Translations under genes and position numbers: made by a program
Source of the DNA: Thermocrinis sp.
Lineage (GTDB): Bacteria; Aquificota; Aquificia; Aquificales; Aquificaceae
Direction: 5' to 3'
NCBI GenBank assembly: GCA_009903855.1
Contig: WYEK01000035.1
Location: 1 to 5,998 of the forward strand
DNA length: 5,998 nt
Notes under the pieces: generated by a model
Database searches by the model: none
Seen by the model: only the letters and a program-made list of their open reading frames with translations
What the model was told of the DNA's origin: nothing
Shown: piece after piece, positions 1 to 5,706 of the stretch
Layout: every line of letters begins with the position of its first letter
How positions within the stretch are numbered: position 1 is the first letter of the stretch

Positions 1-2
1 TT

Positions 3-1958
3 GCCTTTTATGTCTTAGCTATCTACAGAAAGGAGCCCGTAAGTGCGGGCTGGATTTTACTCTGTGCCCTCTCCCTTTACATTTTGGGCTACAGGTATTA
101 CAGCTACTACATAGCCTACAAAGTTTTTGAAGTCTCGGACCAAAATCCAACCCCTGCCCACAGGTTTTACAACGGCTTGGACTATGTGCCCACCAACAAG
201 TGGGTGCTCTTTGGACATCACTTTGCGTCCATCTCCGGTGCTGGTCCTCTCGTGGGTCCTGTCCTTGCAGCGCAGATGGGCTATCTACCGGGAGTTATCT
301 GGATCCCCATAGGTGCGGTGGTGGCGGGTGCGGTCCAAGATATGCTCATCCTTACCATATCCATGCGGATGGGCGGTAAAAGCTTGGGTGCCATCGCAAG
401 GGAGTATTTGGGCAGGTTCGGTGGGTTCGTGGTCCTCTTGGTTATTTACTCCATCCTTATCATCTTGCTGGCGGTTCTTGCTTTGGTAGTAGTCAAGGCT
501 ACCGCCATGAGCCCATGGTCTGCTTTTACCTCCTTTGCCACCATTCCCATAGCCATGCTCATGGGAATATACATGTGGAAGATTAGACCGGGTGCGGTCC
601 TACAGGCAACTGCTATAGGTGTTTCCCTCTTGATGCTCTCTCTGGTGCTGGGTAGGTTTGTGTCAACCCATCCAACCCTAAGCAAGCTATTTACCTTCTC
701 GGAGGTTCAAATAGCCTTTGGTTTGATGGTCTATGGCTTTTTTGCCTCCGCTTTGCCCGTGTGGCTTTTACTGGCACCAAGGGATTACCTAAGCACCTTT
801 ATGAAACTGGGCACCATAATCATCATAGGGCTGGGCGTTTTTATAGCCAATCCAGAGGTCAAGATGCCCGCCCTAACTCAGTATGCATACACAGGCATAG
901 GTCCTGTTTGGCAGGGTTCTCTTTTTCCCTTTTTGATGATCACCATAGCCTGCGGTGCGGTCTCGGGCTTTCATGCCTTGATATCCTCCGGAACCTCACC
1001 AAAGCTTTTAGACAAAGAGAGCCACGTTAGGCTGGTAGGTTATGGTTCAATGCTGGCCGAGTCCTTTGTGGCAATAATGGCGCTGATCTCGGCGGTTTCT
1101 ATGGAGCCGGGGCTATACTTTGCCATAAACAGCCCTGCAAGCGTTATAGGAAAGACAGAAGAGACCGCTGCCCAGATTATCTCCTCTTGGGGCTTTAGCG
1201 TATCCGCGGAGGAGCTAAAGAGGATAGCACAGCTAATAGGAGAACAAACCATCCTCTCAAAGGTTGGTGGCGCTCCCGCCTTTGCCATAGGCATAGCCCT
1301 CATCTTTGCCCGCATAACAGGAGAAGCCCTCCTCTCCCTCTGGTATCACTTTGCCATACTCTTTGAAGTGGTCTTTATCCTTACCACCATAGACAGTGGC
1401 ACAAGGGTAGGAAGATACATTCTCCAGGACCTTTTGGGTGGAGTTATCAAAAGCTTTAGGGATTACTCCAACCCTTGGGCAAACATGACCGCCAGCTTCA
1501 TAACCGTAGCCCTCTGGGGCTATTTTCTGTATGCGGGTGTGATTGACCCATACGGTGGCATAAGGAGCCTTTGGCCCCTCTTTGGTATATCCAACCAGCT
1601 TTTGGCTACCACCGCCTTAACCCTTGCGGTCCTTTATCTTGCAAAAACCCGTAAGTTTAAATACCTATGGGTGGCAGGCTTGCCAGCCCTTCTGATGACA
1701 ATAAACACCATAAGTGCAGGTATCCTCAAGGTATTCCACCCGGACCCACGCATAGGCTTTTTAGCCCACGCAGATTCTATATCCCAAAAGGTTGCCATGG
1801 GAGAACTGCCGGCAGGCATAAAATCCTTTGAGATAGCCCAGAGGGTCATAATGAACGACTACACCAACGCCTTCCTTGGTACCCTGTATGTAGCTTTGGT
1901 CTCTTTGGTAATACTGCTTACCCTTAAGGAAGTTATAGGCTCATGGCAAAAAAGTTAG
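3..1958 (+). CDS. cstA: CstA-family carbon starvation / peptide-pyruvate transporter, 5' partial
   Basis: Polytopic inner-membrane transporter of the CstA family, whose enterobacterial members (CstA, BtsT) take up pyruvate and have been linked to peptide uptake under carbon starvation. The reading frame is open from nt 3, so the N-terminus lies outside the window. By recall alignment with E. coli CstA, roughly 20-25 residues are missing. An internal TTG at nt 84 is not the start, because clear family sequence precedes it. Counting the codon at nt 3 as residue 1, hallmark segments are GLDYVPT (58-64), FGHHFASISGAGPLVGP (70-86), APRDYLSTF (258-266), CGAVSGFHALISSGT (317-331), WYHFAILFE (447-455), TIDSGTR (462-468) and LWPLFGISNQLL (523-534), spread over many hydrophobic helices. 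The C-terminus stops soon after the last helix (LTLKEVIGSWQKS), so it lacks the roughly 30-residue soluble tail of E. coli CstA. It overlaps rng by 16 bases. Family assignment is very secure; the substrate in this organism is not known. Confidence 0.96.
   Translation, partial: AFYVLAIYRKEPVSAGWILLCALSLYILGYRYYSYYIAYKVFEVSDQNPTPAHRFYNGLDYVPTNKWVLFGHHFASISGAGPLVGPVLAAQMGYLPGVIWIPIGAVVAGAVQDMLILTISMRMGGKSLGAIAREYLGRFGGFVVLLVIYSILIILLAVLALVVVKATAMSPWSAFTSFATIPIAMLMGIYMWKIRPGAVLQATAIGVSLLMLSLVLGRFVSTHPTLSKLFTFSEVQIAFGLMVYGFFASALPVWLLLAPRDYLSTFMKLGTIIIIGLGVFIANPEVKMPALTQYAYTGIGPVWQGSLFPFLMITIACGAVSGFHALISSGTSPKLLDKESHVRLVGYGSMLAESFVAIMALISAVSMEPGLYFAINSPASVIGKTEETAAQIISSWGFSVSAEELKRIAQLIGEQTILSKVGGAPAFAIGIALIFARITGEALLSLWYHFAILFEVVFILTTIDSGTRVGRYILQDLLGGVIKSFRDYSNPWANMTASFITVALWGYFLYAGVIDPYGGIRSLWPLFGISNQLLATTALTLAVLYLAKTRKFKYLWVAGLPALLMTINTISAGILKVFHPDPRIGFLAHADSISQKVAMGELPAGIKSFEIAQRVIMNDYTNAFLGTLYVALVSLVILLTLKEVIGSWQKS
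1926..1932 (+). promoter_or_regulatory. Ribosome binding site of rng
   Basis: AAGGAAG lies inside the 3' end of cstA, ten bases before the ATG at 1943. It supports that start, which overlaps the cstA stop by 16 bases. Ribosomes finishing cstA would pass this site, so coupling is likely. Confidence 0.6.
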
Positions 1959-3304
1959 TGGTCTTAGGCTTAAAAAACGATGTATTTTCCTTTCTTTTGG
2001 AAGGAGATGAGGTTGTAAAGATACGGCTTGATAGCAAGGATAGGAAAAGGGTTGTGGGAAGCGTCTTCTTGGGAAAGGTAAAAAGATTGGCAAGGGGCAT
2101 GGGAGGTGTTTTTGTAGATATAGGGCTAGGCAAAGAGGCATACCTACCCTTGAAAGGAGAGATGTTAAAGGTTGGAGATTGGATTTTGGTCCAGGGGGTG
2201 AGGGATGAACTGGGAGAAAAGGGCATAAAGCTGACCAATCGTATAAAAATACCCGGTAAATACATCGTGTATATGCCCGAGACTCAGGAGGTGAAATGTT
2301 CTTCAAAGCTATCCACCGAGGATAAGTGCAGGCTTCTGGATCTTATAAAAGAAGACCTTCAGAATGAGGGAGTAATACTTAGGACTGCTTCAGCTAGGGC
2401 AAGTAAAGAGGACATACTGAGAGAACTACAGCAATTGAGAGGACTTTATCAGAGCCTAAAGGCAAAGCTAAGAAGCAATAAAAAGCCTCAGCTTCTTTTA
2501 GAAGAACTGCCCCGACATTTGGAACTGATAAGGTCCCATTGGTCGGACCTTGAGGGTATCTTTTGCAACGATGTTTCACTTTGGCATCAGATATCAAACT
2601 TCTTGGAAGGCTTTGAGCCATCCCTCTTGAACAAGCTTTACTATGTGAAAGATGCAAGTACATTAGCAGTATCTTTTGGTCTAAGGGAAGCCCTGAAAAG
2701 AGCCCTTCAAAAACGCCTCTGGCTGAAGGGAGGAGGCTACATTGTAATAGAAGAAACCGAAGCCATGACTGTTATAGATGTAAACAGCGGAGACGCCTGC
2801 GGTGATACCCAGGAGGAAAACGCCCTAAGGACCAACTTGGAGGCGGTAAAGGAGATCGCCAAGCAGATCATCCTAAGGGACCTGGGCGGAATAATAATGA
2901 TAGACTTTATAGACATGAAGGAACAGGGCAATAAAGATAAAGTGATAAACGCCCTCAAAGAAGCCCTCGGAGAGGACCTTTGCAATGTTCAGATATACGG
3001 TTTTACCAAGTTGGGTGTGTTGGAGATGGCAAGAAGGAGAAGTGGAAAAAGCTTAACCCAAATGCTGACGGAGGATTGTCCCTACTGCAATGGTTCTGGC
3101 AGGGTAAAGGGAGACAATCTTTATGTCCTTGAGCTTGACCTAGATATAGAAAACCATGGCGCTGGTTTTGTGGAAGTTTACGTGCCCAAGGGTAGAAAAG
3201 GAACAGTTGAAAGCTACATAAAGGCAAAGAAAATGGATCACGTAGTTATCATAGAGGATGAAAACTTGGATTACAATAAGTATGAAATTAGACATGTTAG
3301 GTAG
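1943..3304 (+). CDS. rng: RNase E/G family endoribonuclease (RNase G-like)
   Basis: Single-strand-specific endoribonuclease that cuts AU-rich RNA in mRNA decay and rRNA/tRNA maturation, with a preference for 5'-monophosphate ends. At 453 residues it matches RNase G or the catalytic half of RNase E and has no C-terminal degradosome scaffold. In order: an S1 RNA-binding domain around residues 38-105 (GSVFLGKVKRL, GVFVDIGLGKEAYL); the 5'-sensor segment LRTAS with R147 and T148, matching E. coli RNase E R169/T170; the DNase I-like catalytic core with VIDVNSG (D279, N281) and IIMIDFIDM (D321), matching E. coli D303, N305 and D346; the Zn-link CPYC (C379, C382), through which family members share a zinc ion between subunits; and a small C-terminal domain. 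All expected catalytic and zinc residues are present, so it should be active, probably as a dimer or tetramer in the cytoplasm. The ATG is supported by AAGGAAG ten bases upstream. Its 3' end overlaps bamD. Confidence 0.95.
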   Translation: MAKKLVVLGLKNDVFSFLLEGDEVVKIRLDSKDRKRVVGSVFLGKVKRLARGMGGVFVDIGLGKEAYLPLKGEMLKVGDWILVQGVRDELGEKGIKLTNRIKIPGKYIVYMPETQEVKCSSKLSTEDKCRLLDLIKEDLQNEGVILRTASARASKEDILRELQQLRGLYQSLKAKLRSNKKPQLLLEELPRHLELIRSHWSDLEGIFCNDVSLWHQISNFLEGFEPSLLNKLYYVKDASTLAVSFGLREALKRALQKRLWLKGGGYIVIEETEAMTVIDVNSGDACGDTQEENALRTNLEAVKEIAKQIILRDLGGIIMIDFIDMKEQGNKDKVINALKEALGEDLCNVQIYGFTKLGVLEMARRRSGKSLTQMLTEDCPYCNGSGRVKGDNLYVLELDLDIENHGAGFVEVYVPKGRKGTVESYIKAKKMDHVVIIEDENLDYNKYEIRHVR

Positions 3305-4196
3305 GTGGTTTTTTATCGCGTTCATCCTATCCCTTCTGTTCTCCTGTGCGAAAGTAACAGAAGAGAAGAGGGCAAAGCTTGCGGTGGAGCTATACTCGGA
3401 GGGAATGTCTGCCTATGGCAACAGGGATTACAAAAAGGCTGTGGAGAAACTCAAGGAAGCCCTGAAGTATCTTGAAAACCTAACCCCCGCACAGATAAAG
3501 GAGATAAAGTTAGCGATAGGAGAAAGCTACTATTTGGATAAAGACTACGTGAACGCGGTGGTTTATTTTGAAGACTTCCTATTCAATTATCAAGAGGCGC
3601 CCGAATCAGAAAGGGTTCAATACCTACTCATAGACAGCTATATGAAAGTGGCACCCGATGCTTACAGGGATCAAACCTATACACACAAGGCAATAGACAA
3701 GGCTAAGGAGTTTTTAAACAAATACCCAAACAGTGCGTATGCGGACAAGGTGTTGGAAGTGTTAGAAAGGGCTGAAAAAAGGCTTGCAGACCATGAATAT
3801 CTCGTGGGCAAATTTTACGAAGACTATGGCTATTATTATTCAGCCAGCTTAAGGTACAGAGACCTTCTGATAAACTATCCAGAACAGGTATCTCAGGCGG
3901 AGGTTTTTTACAGATACATAAAGTCCCTTCTGTTGGTGGAAAAGCAGGCAGAAAGAAGGAAGAGGGTATATAAAGAATGGATTGAGGAGGCAAAGAAGAG
4001 CTTGAACTCTGCAAAGGATGAGGAAGAAAAGAAAGCAATTCAGAAGAGAATAGCCTTTTTAGAAGAGCAAATCAAAAGATGGGATGATATGGCAAGAAGT
4101 AGTAAAGAGGAAGGTCTCAGGCTTATGGAAAAGTACAAAGAGACCTTTGGAGAAAACAGCTACTACAGAGAACTACAAAGATTGGCTAAGAGATAA
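3282..4196 (+). CDS. bamD: Outer membrane protein assembly lipoprotein BamD, with long C-terminal helical tail
   Basis: Periplasmic, outer-membrane-anchored lipoprotein of the BAM complex, which with BamA folds and inserts beta-barrel proteins. From the ATG at 3282 it has 304 residues: a short basic n-region, a hydrophobic stretch (WFFIAFILSLL) and the lipobox LFSC with lipidated C22. The next residue is Ala, not Asp, consistent with sorting to the outer membrane. TPR-like helices follow from about residue 34. The segment at 137-202 (YPNSAYADK, RLADHEYLVGKFYEDYGYYYSA, DLLINYPEQ) parallels the E. coli BamD stretch YPNSQYTTD...[21 protein letters not shown]. Residues 223-288 form a charged K/E/R-rich predicted coiled coil beyond most of the E. 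coli domain (E. coli BamD is 245 residues). The start is uncertain. ATG 3294 gives an equally good signal peptide (C18) with an 11-base overlap; ATG 3258 would add a non-signal leader and has AGAGG directly abutting it, too close to serve as its RBS. The stop overlaps rsfS by one base (TAATG). Confidence 0.88.
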   Translation: MKLDMLGRWFFIAFILSLLFSCAKVTEEKRAKLAVELYSEGMSAYGNRDYKKAVEKLKEALKYLENLTPAQIKEIKLAIGESYYLDKDYVNAVVYFEDFLFNYQEAPESERVQYLLIDSYMKVAPDAYRDQTYTHKAIDKAKEFLNKYPNSAYADKVLEVLERAEKRLADHEYLVGKFYEDYGYYYSASLRYRDLLINYPEQVSQAEVFYRYIKSLLLVEKQAERRKRVYKEWIEEAKKSLNSAKDEEEKKAIQKRIAFLEEQIKRWDDMARSSKEEGLRLMEKYKETFGENSYYRELQRLAKR

Positions 4197-4525
4197 TGGA
4201 GCTTTTGAAAAAAATCGTTTCACTTCTTGAAGAGAAAAAGGGAGAGGATATAGTGGTATTGGATGTTTCTAAGCATACAAACATAGCAGACTACTTTGTT
4301 ATAGTTACTGCCAACTCTGCCGTTCATGCCAGAGCCCTTACAGATTATCTGGTTGAAAGTTTAAGTAAAGAGGGAATATACCCAGACCATGTGGAAGGTT
4401 TGGAAAATGCCTACTGGGTGCTCATAGACTTTACGGATATAATAGTTCATATCTTCCAAAAGGAGTGGAGAGATTACTATGACCTTGAGTGGCTTTATTC
4501 AACCGCCAGGAGGGTTGAGGTTTGA
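4196..4525 (+). CDS. rsfS: Ribosome silencing factor RsfS (RsfA/Iojap family)
   Basis: Small cytoplasmic protein that binds uL14 on the free 50S subunit and blocks joining with 30S, lowering translation when nutrients are short. The 109 residues match the usual bacterial length. Family signatures are clear: HTNIADYFVIVTANS (27-41), HVEGLENAYWVLIDFTDIIVHIF (65-87, the most conserved block) and the ending RDYYDLEWLY (92-101). The ATG shares its first base with the bamD stop (TAATG). The upstream AAGAGA is only two bases away and poor as an independent site, so translation probably depends on ribosomes terminating on bamD. RsfS is often found beside nadD or rlmH in bacteria; here it sits between two envelope-assembly genes, which is unusual in my experience of the family. 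The 3' end overlaps the next gene by four bases. Confidence 0.95.
   Translation: MELLKKIVSLLEEKKGEDIVVLDVSKHTNIADYFVIVTANSAVHARALTDYLVESLSKEGIYPDHVEGLENAYWVLIDFTDIIVHIFQKEWRDYYDLEWLYSTARRVEV
4508..4514 (+). promoter_or_regulatory. Strong ribosome binding site deciding the TTG start of the lapA-lapB fusion
   Basis: AGGAGGG lies seven bases before TTG at 4522 and inside the end of rsfS. It is a near-perfect anti-Shine-Dalgarno match at ideal spacing and is the main reason for accepting the TTG start, which overlaps the rsfS stop as TTGA. Confidence 0.75.
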
Positions 4526-5619
4526 GGTTTATTAAGCTTATTCTCTTAATTCTTCTGATAGCCCTATTTTTAGTTTTTGTGTTTCAGAATGCATTGATAG
4601 TGGAAATTTCTTTCTTTAATTACAAAGGATATGCTCCTCTCTTCGTGTTGGTTCTTTTTAGTGTCTTTCTTGGCTTCCTTTTTGCCTTTTTCTACTTTAT
4701 GCCAAGGGAATGGTCCCTCAGGAGAATTATGGAAAACCTCAAAGAGGGTGTTGAGAGGCTAAACAGGGGATTCTTTTTAAAAGCGGAGCAGAGCTTTCAA
4801 GGAAACCCTTTTACGGAAACTTTCGCGTGCTTTGGTGCCTACGAAAGGGAAGATATCAACAAACTTCTGAATTTTTCCAGTCCTGTCTGTGCTTTAATGC
4901 TTCTAAAACTACATCACATAGAAGAGGCTCAGGAGAAGTTTGAAAGGATTATAGAGCAAGAGCCTGAAAACCTCTTGGCATTGAAAGGGCTAAGGGACAT
5001 TAACTTTTTGAAGGGCAACTTAAAAGATGCGGTGGAGCTTCAGGAGAGGGTGTTGAAAAATTGTGAAAAGTGGGACAGGGAAAACCAAAAAAAGATTCTA
5101 GCTGAATTACTGGCAAGCCTTTACATAACTTCCAAGGACGAAGATCATACGGAAAAAGCCTTTGACGTTTACAGAACTCCTCTAACTTACTCCGCACGCA
5201 TACTTGCCTACGCTGATTCAGGAAAGGAAAGAGACGCAATAAAGCTCTTTGAAAAAAGCTTTGAGGATGGTCTTCATAACCAAATTTTGATGATTTTGAT
5301 AGGAAAAGAAGCTTTACTTACAAAGTTTATGGACATAATAGAAAGGCGAAGGGATCAGATAAACACGATAGTTTTAGCTTTGGTTTATCTACGGTTGGGT
5401 CTTTTTTCTAAGGTTAAACCTCTTTTAGAGGGCCTACCGGACTATTACAGGACTTTGGCTGTATCTTCATCCTCCCATCGGGAAGAGGACAGGATGTGTG
5501 CAAGGGTTTTGGAGGAAGCTTTAAAAACTTGGGAATGTGTTTGTGGAACACGCTACAAGGAATATACGCCCATGTGTGCAAATTGTTTAAGATGGAATAA
5601 AATAGAATTGAAACTATAA
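4522..5619 (+). CDS. lapB: LapA-LapB single-chain fusion: membrane-anchored TPR protein with C-terminal zinc ribbon
   Basis: Probable regulator of LPS assembly. In E. coli, separate LapA (YciS) and LapB (YciM) form an inner-membrane complex, and LapB guides LpxC to FtsH for degradation. Here one 365-residue chain holds both parts. Residues 1-65 are LapA-like (DUF1049): helix 1 (about 4-22) ending in the family motif FVFQN, a short linker with VEISFF, then helix 2 (about 38-59) followed by the basic turn PREWSLRR. Residues about 70-335 are helical TPR-type; GNLKDAVELQERVL (165-178) parallels E. coli LapB GEVDRAIRIHQTLM. The C-terminus WECVCG...MCANCLRWNKI (C339, C341, C352, C355) corresponds to the LapB rubredoxin-like ribbon (CQKCG...CPSCRAWSTI). 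The first pair is C-x-C instead of C-x2-C. With both helices crossing, the bulk would face the cytoplasm, as LapB does. The TTG start rests on AGGAGGG at 4508. Composition is AT-richer than cstA. The LapB relation is strong from the ribbon; the LapA relation is good but rests on a short, mostly hydrophobic domain. Confidence 0.85.
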   Translation: MRFIKLILLILLIALFLVFVFQNALIVEISFFNYKGYAPLFVLVLFSVFLGFLFAFFYFMPREWSLRRIMENLKEGVERLNRGFFLKAEQSFQGNPFTETFACFGAYEREDINKLLNFSSPVCALMLLKLHHIEEAQEKFERIIEQEPENLLALKGLRDINFLKGNLKDAVELQERVLKNCEKWDRENQKKILAELLASLYITSKDEDHTEKAFDVYRTPLTYSARILAYADSGKERDAIKLFEKSFEDGLHNQILMILIGKEALLTKFMDIIERRRDQINTIVLALVYLRLGLFSKVKPLLEGLPDYYRTLAVSSSSHREEDRMCARVLEEALKTWECVCGTRYKEYTPMCANCLRWNKIELKL

Positions 5620-5620
5620 A

Positions 5621-5628
5621 AAAGGAGG
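5621..5628 (+). promoter_or_regulatory. Strong Shine-Dalgarno sequence with no full-length gene behind it
   Basis: AAAGGAGG is one of the two strongest ribosome binding sites in the window. It stands eight bases before ATG 5637 and begins two bases after the stop of the lapA-lapB fusion. The only reading frame it can serve is 20 codons long. ATG 5630 is too close and yields four codons. Confidence 0.6.
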
Positions 5629-5636
5629 GATGTGCT

Positions 5637-5699
5637 ATGTTTAGAGCCCTTTGGACTTCAGCCTCGCGGCTGGGGACAGTTCCGATAAGGGATTTTTAG
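5637..5699 (+). pseudogene. Possible truncated 5' remnant of a flgG-type flagellar rod gene, or a 20-codon small ORF
   Basis: The ATG behind the strong ribosome site opens a 20-codon frame closed by TAG at 5697. Its first ten residues, MFRALWTSAS, fit the start of FlgG-family rod proteins (pattern M-x-R-x-L-W-x-x-x-x-G-M, as in Salmonella MISSLWIAKTG). The next residues (RLGTVPIRDF) do not continue into the expected AQQ...ANNLANVNT motif, and neither other frame restores it. The likeliest reading is a gene decapitated by a deletion or rearrangement, leaving the ribosome site and about ten codons. Against this, the match is short and the same DNA forms a terminator-like hairpin, so the peptide resemblance could be chance. 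A genuine small protein or leader peptide is also possible. Confidence 0.35.
5647..5697 (+). terminator. Interrupted long hairpin with T-tract, probable operon terminator
   Basis: Three stacked helices can form: CCCTT (5647-5651) with AAGGG (5687-5691); GGACT (5653-5657) with AGTTCC (5678-5683, one bulged T); and CAGCC (5659-5663) with GGCTG (5668-5672) around a TCGC loop. An A and five Ts follow (5692-5697). The position after the last gene of the + operon and before a convergent gene is where a terminator is expected. It is less compact than a classical intrinsic terminator, with an unpaired GGGAC on one side. On the opposite strand the inner loop reads GCGA, a GNRA tetraloop, but no T-tract follows there, so it would serve mainly the + strand. 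Confidence 0.5.
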
Positions 5700-5706
5700 A
5701 ACAGCT

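Noticed and set aside
84..86. TTG at 84 as the cstA start
   Set aside because: The frame is open back to nt 3 and the upstream codons align with the CstA N-terminal helix, so the gene enters from outside the window.
761..1030. A + strand 89-codon frame inside cstA in another frame
   Set aside because: It overlaps the most conserved CstA segments in a shifted frame, and its His/Arg-rich product has no family features.
446..1849. Minus-strand frames of 71-91 codons inside cstA
   Set aside because: cstA is unambiguously coding on the + strand; these antisense frames match no known domain.
1933..2306. Minus-strand open frames of 110 and 121 codons opposite the start of rng
   Set aside because: They lie antisense to a gene with clear S1-domain coding, are rich in Pro, Ser and Leu as is typical of antisense frames, and show no recognisable motif or ribosome site.
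3258..3281. ATG 3258 as the bamD start
   Set aside because: It would put eight extra non-signal residues before the lipoprotein signal, and AGAGG abuts it with no spacing; ATG 3282 or 3294 gives a normal type II signal peptide.
3703..4038. Minus-strand 111-codon frame opposite bamD
   Set aside because: Low-complexity Ser/Pro/Leu product opposite a K/E-rich coiled coil; an antisense shadow.
5659..5691. The hairpin as a known riboswitch (c-di-GMP, fluoride, TPP, preQ1 considered)
   Set aside because: None of the conserved core sequences I know for these classes is present, and no suitable gene follows on the same strand.
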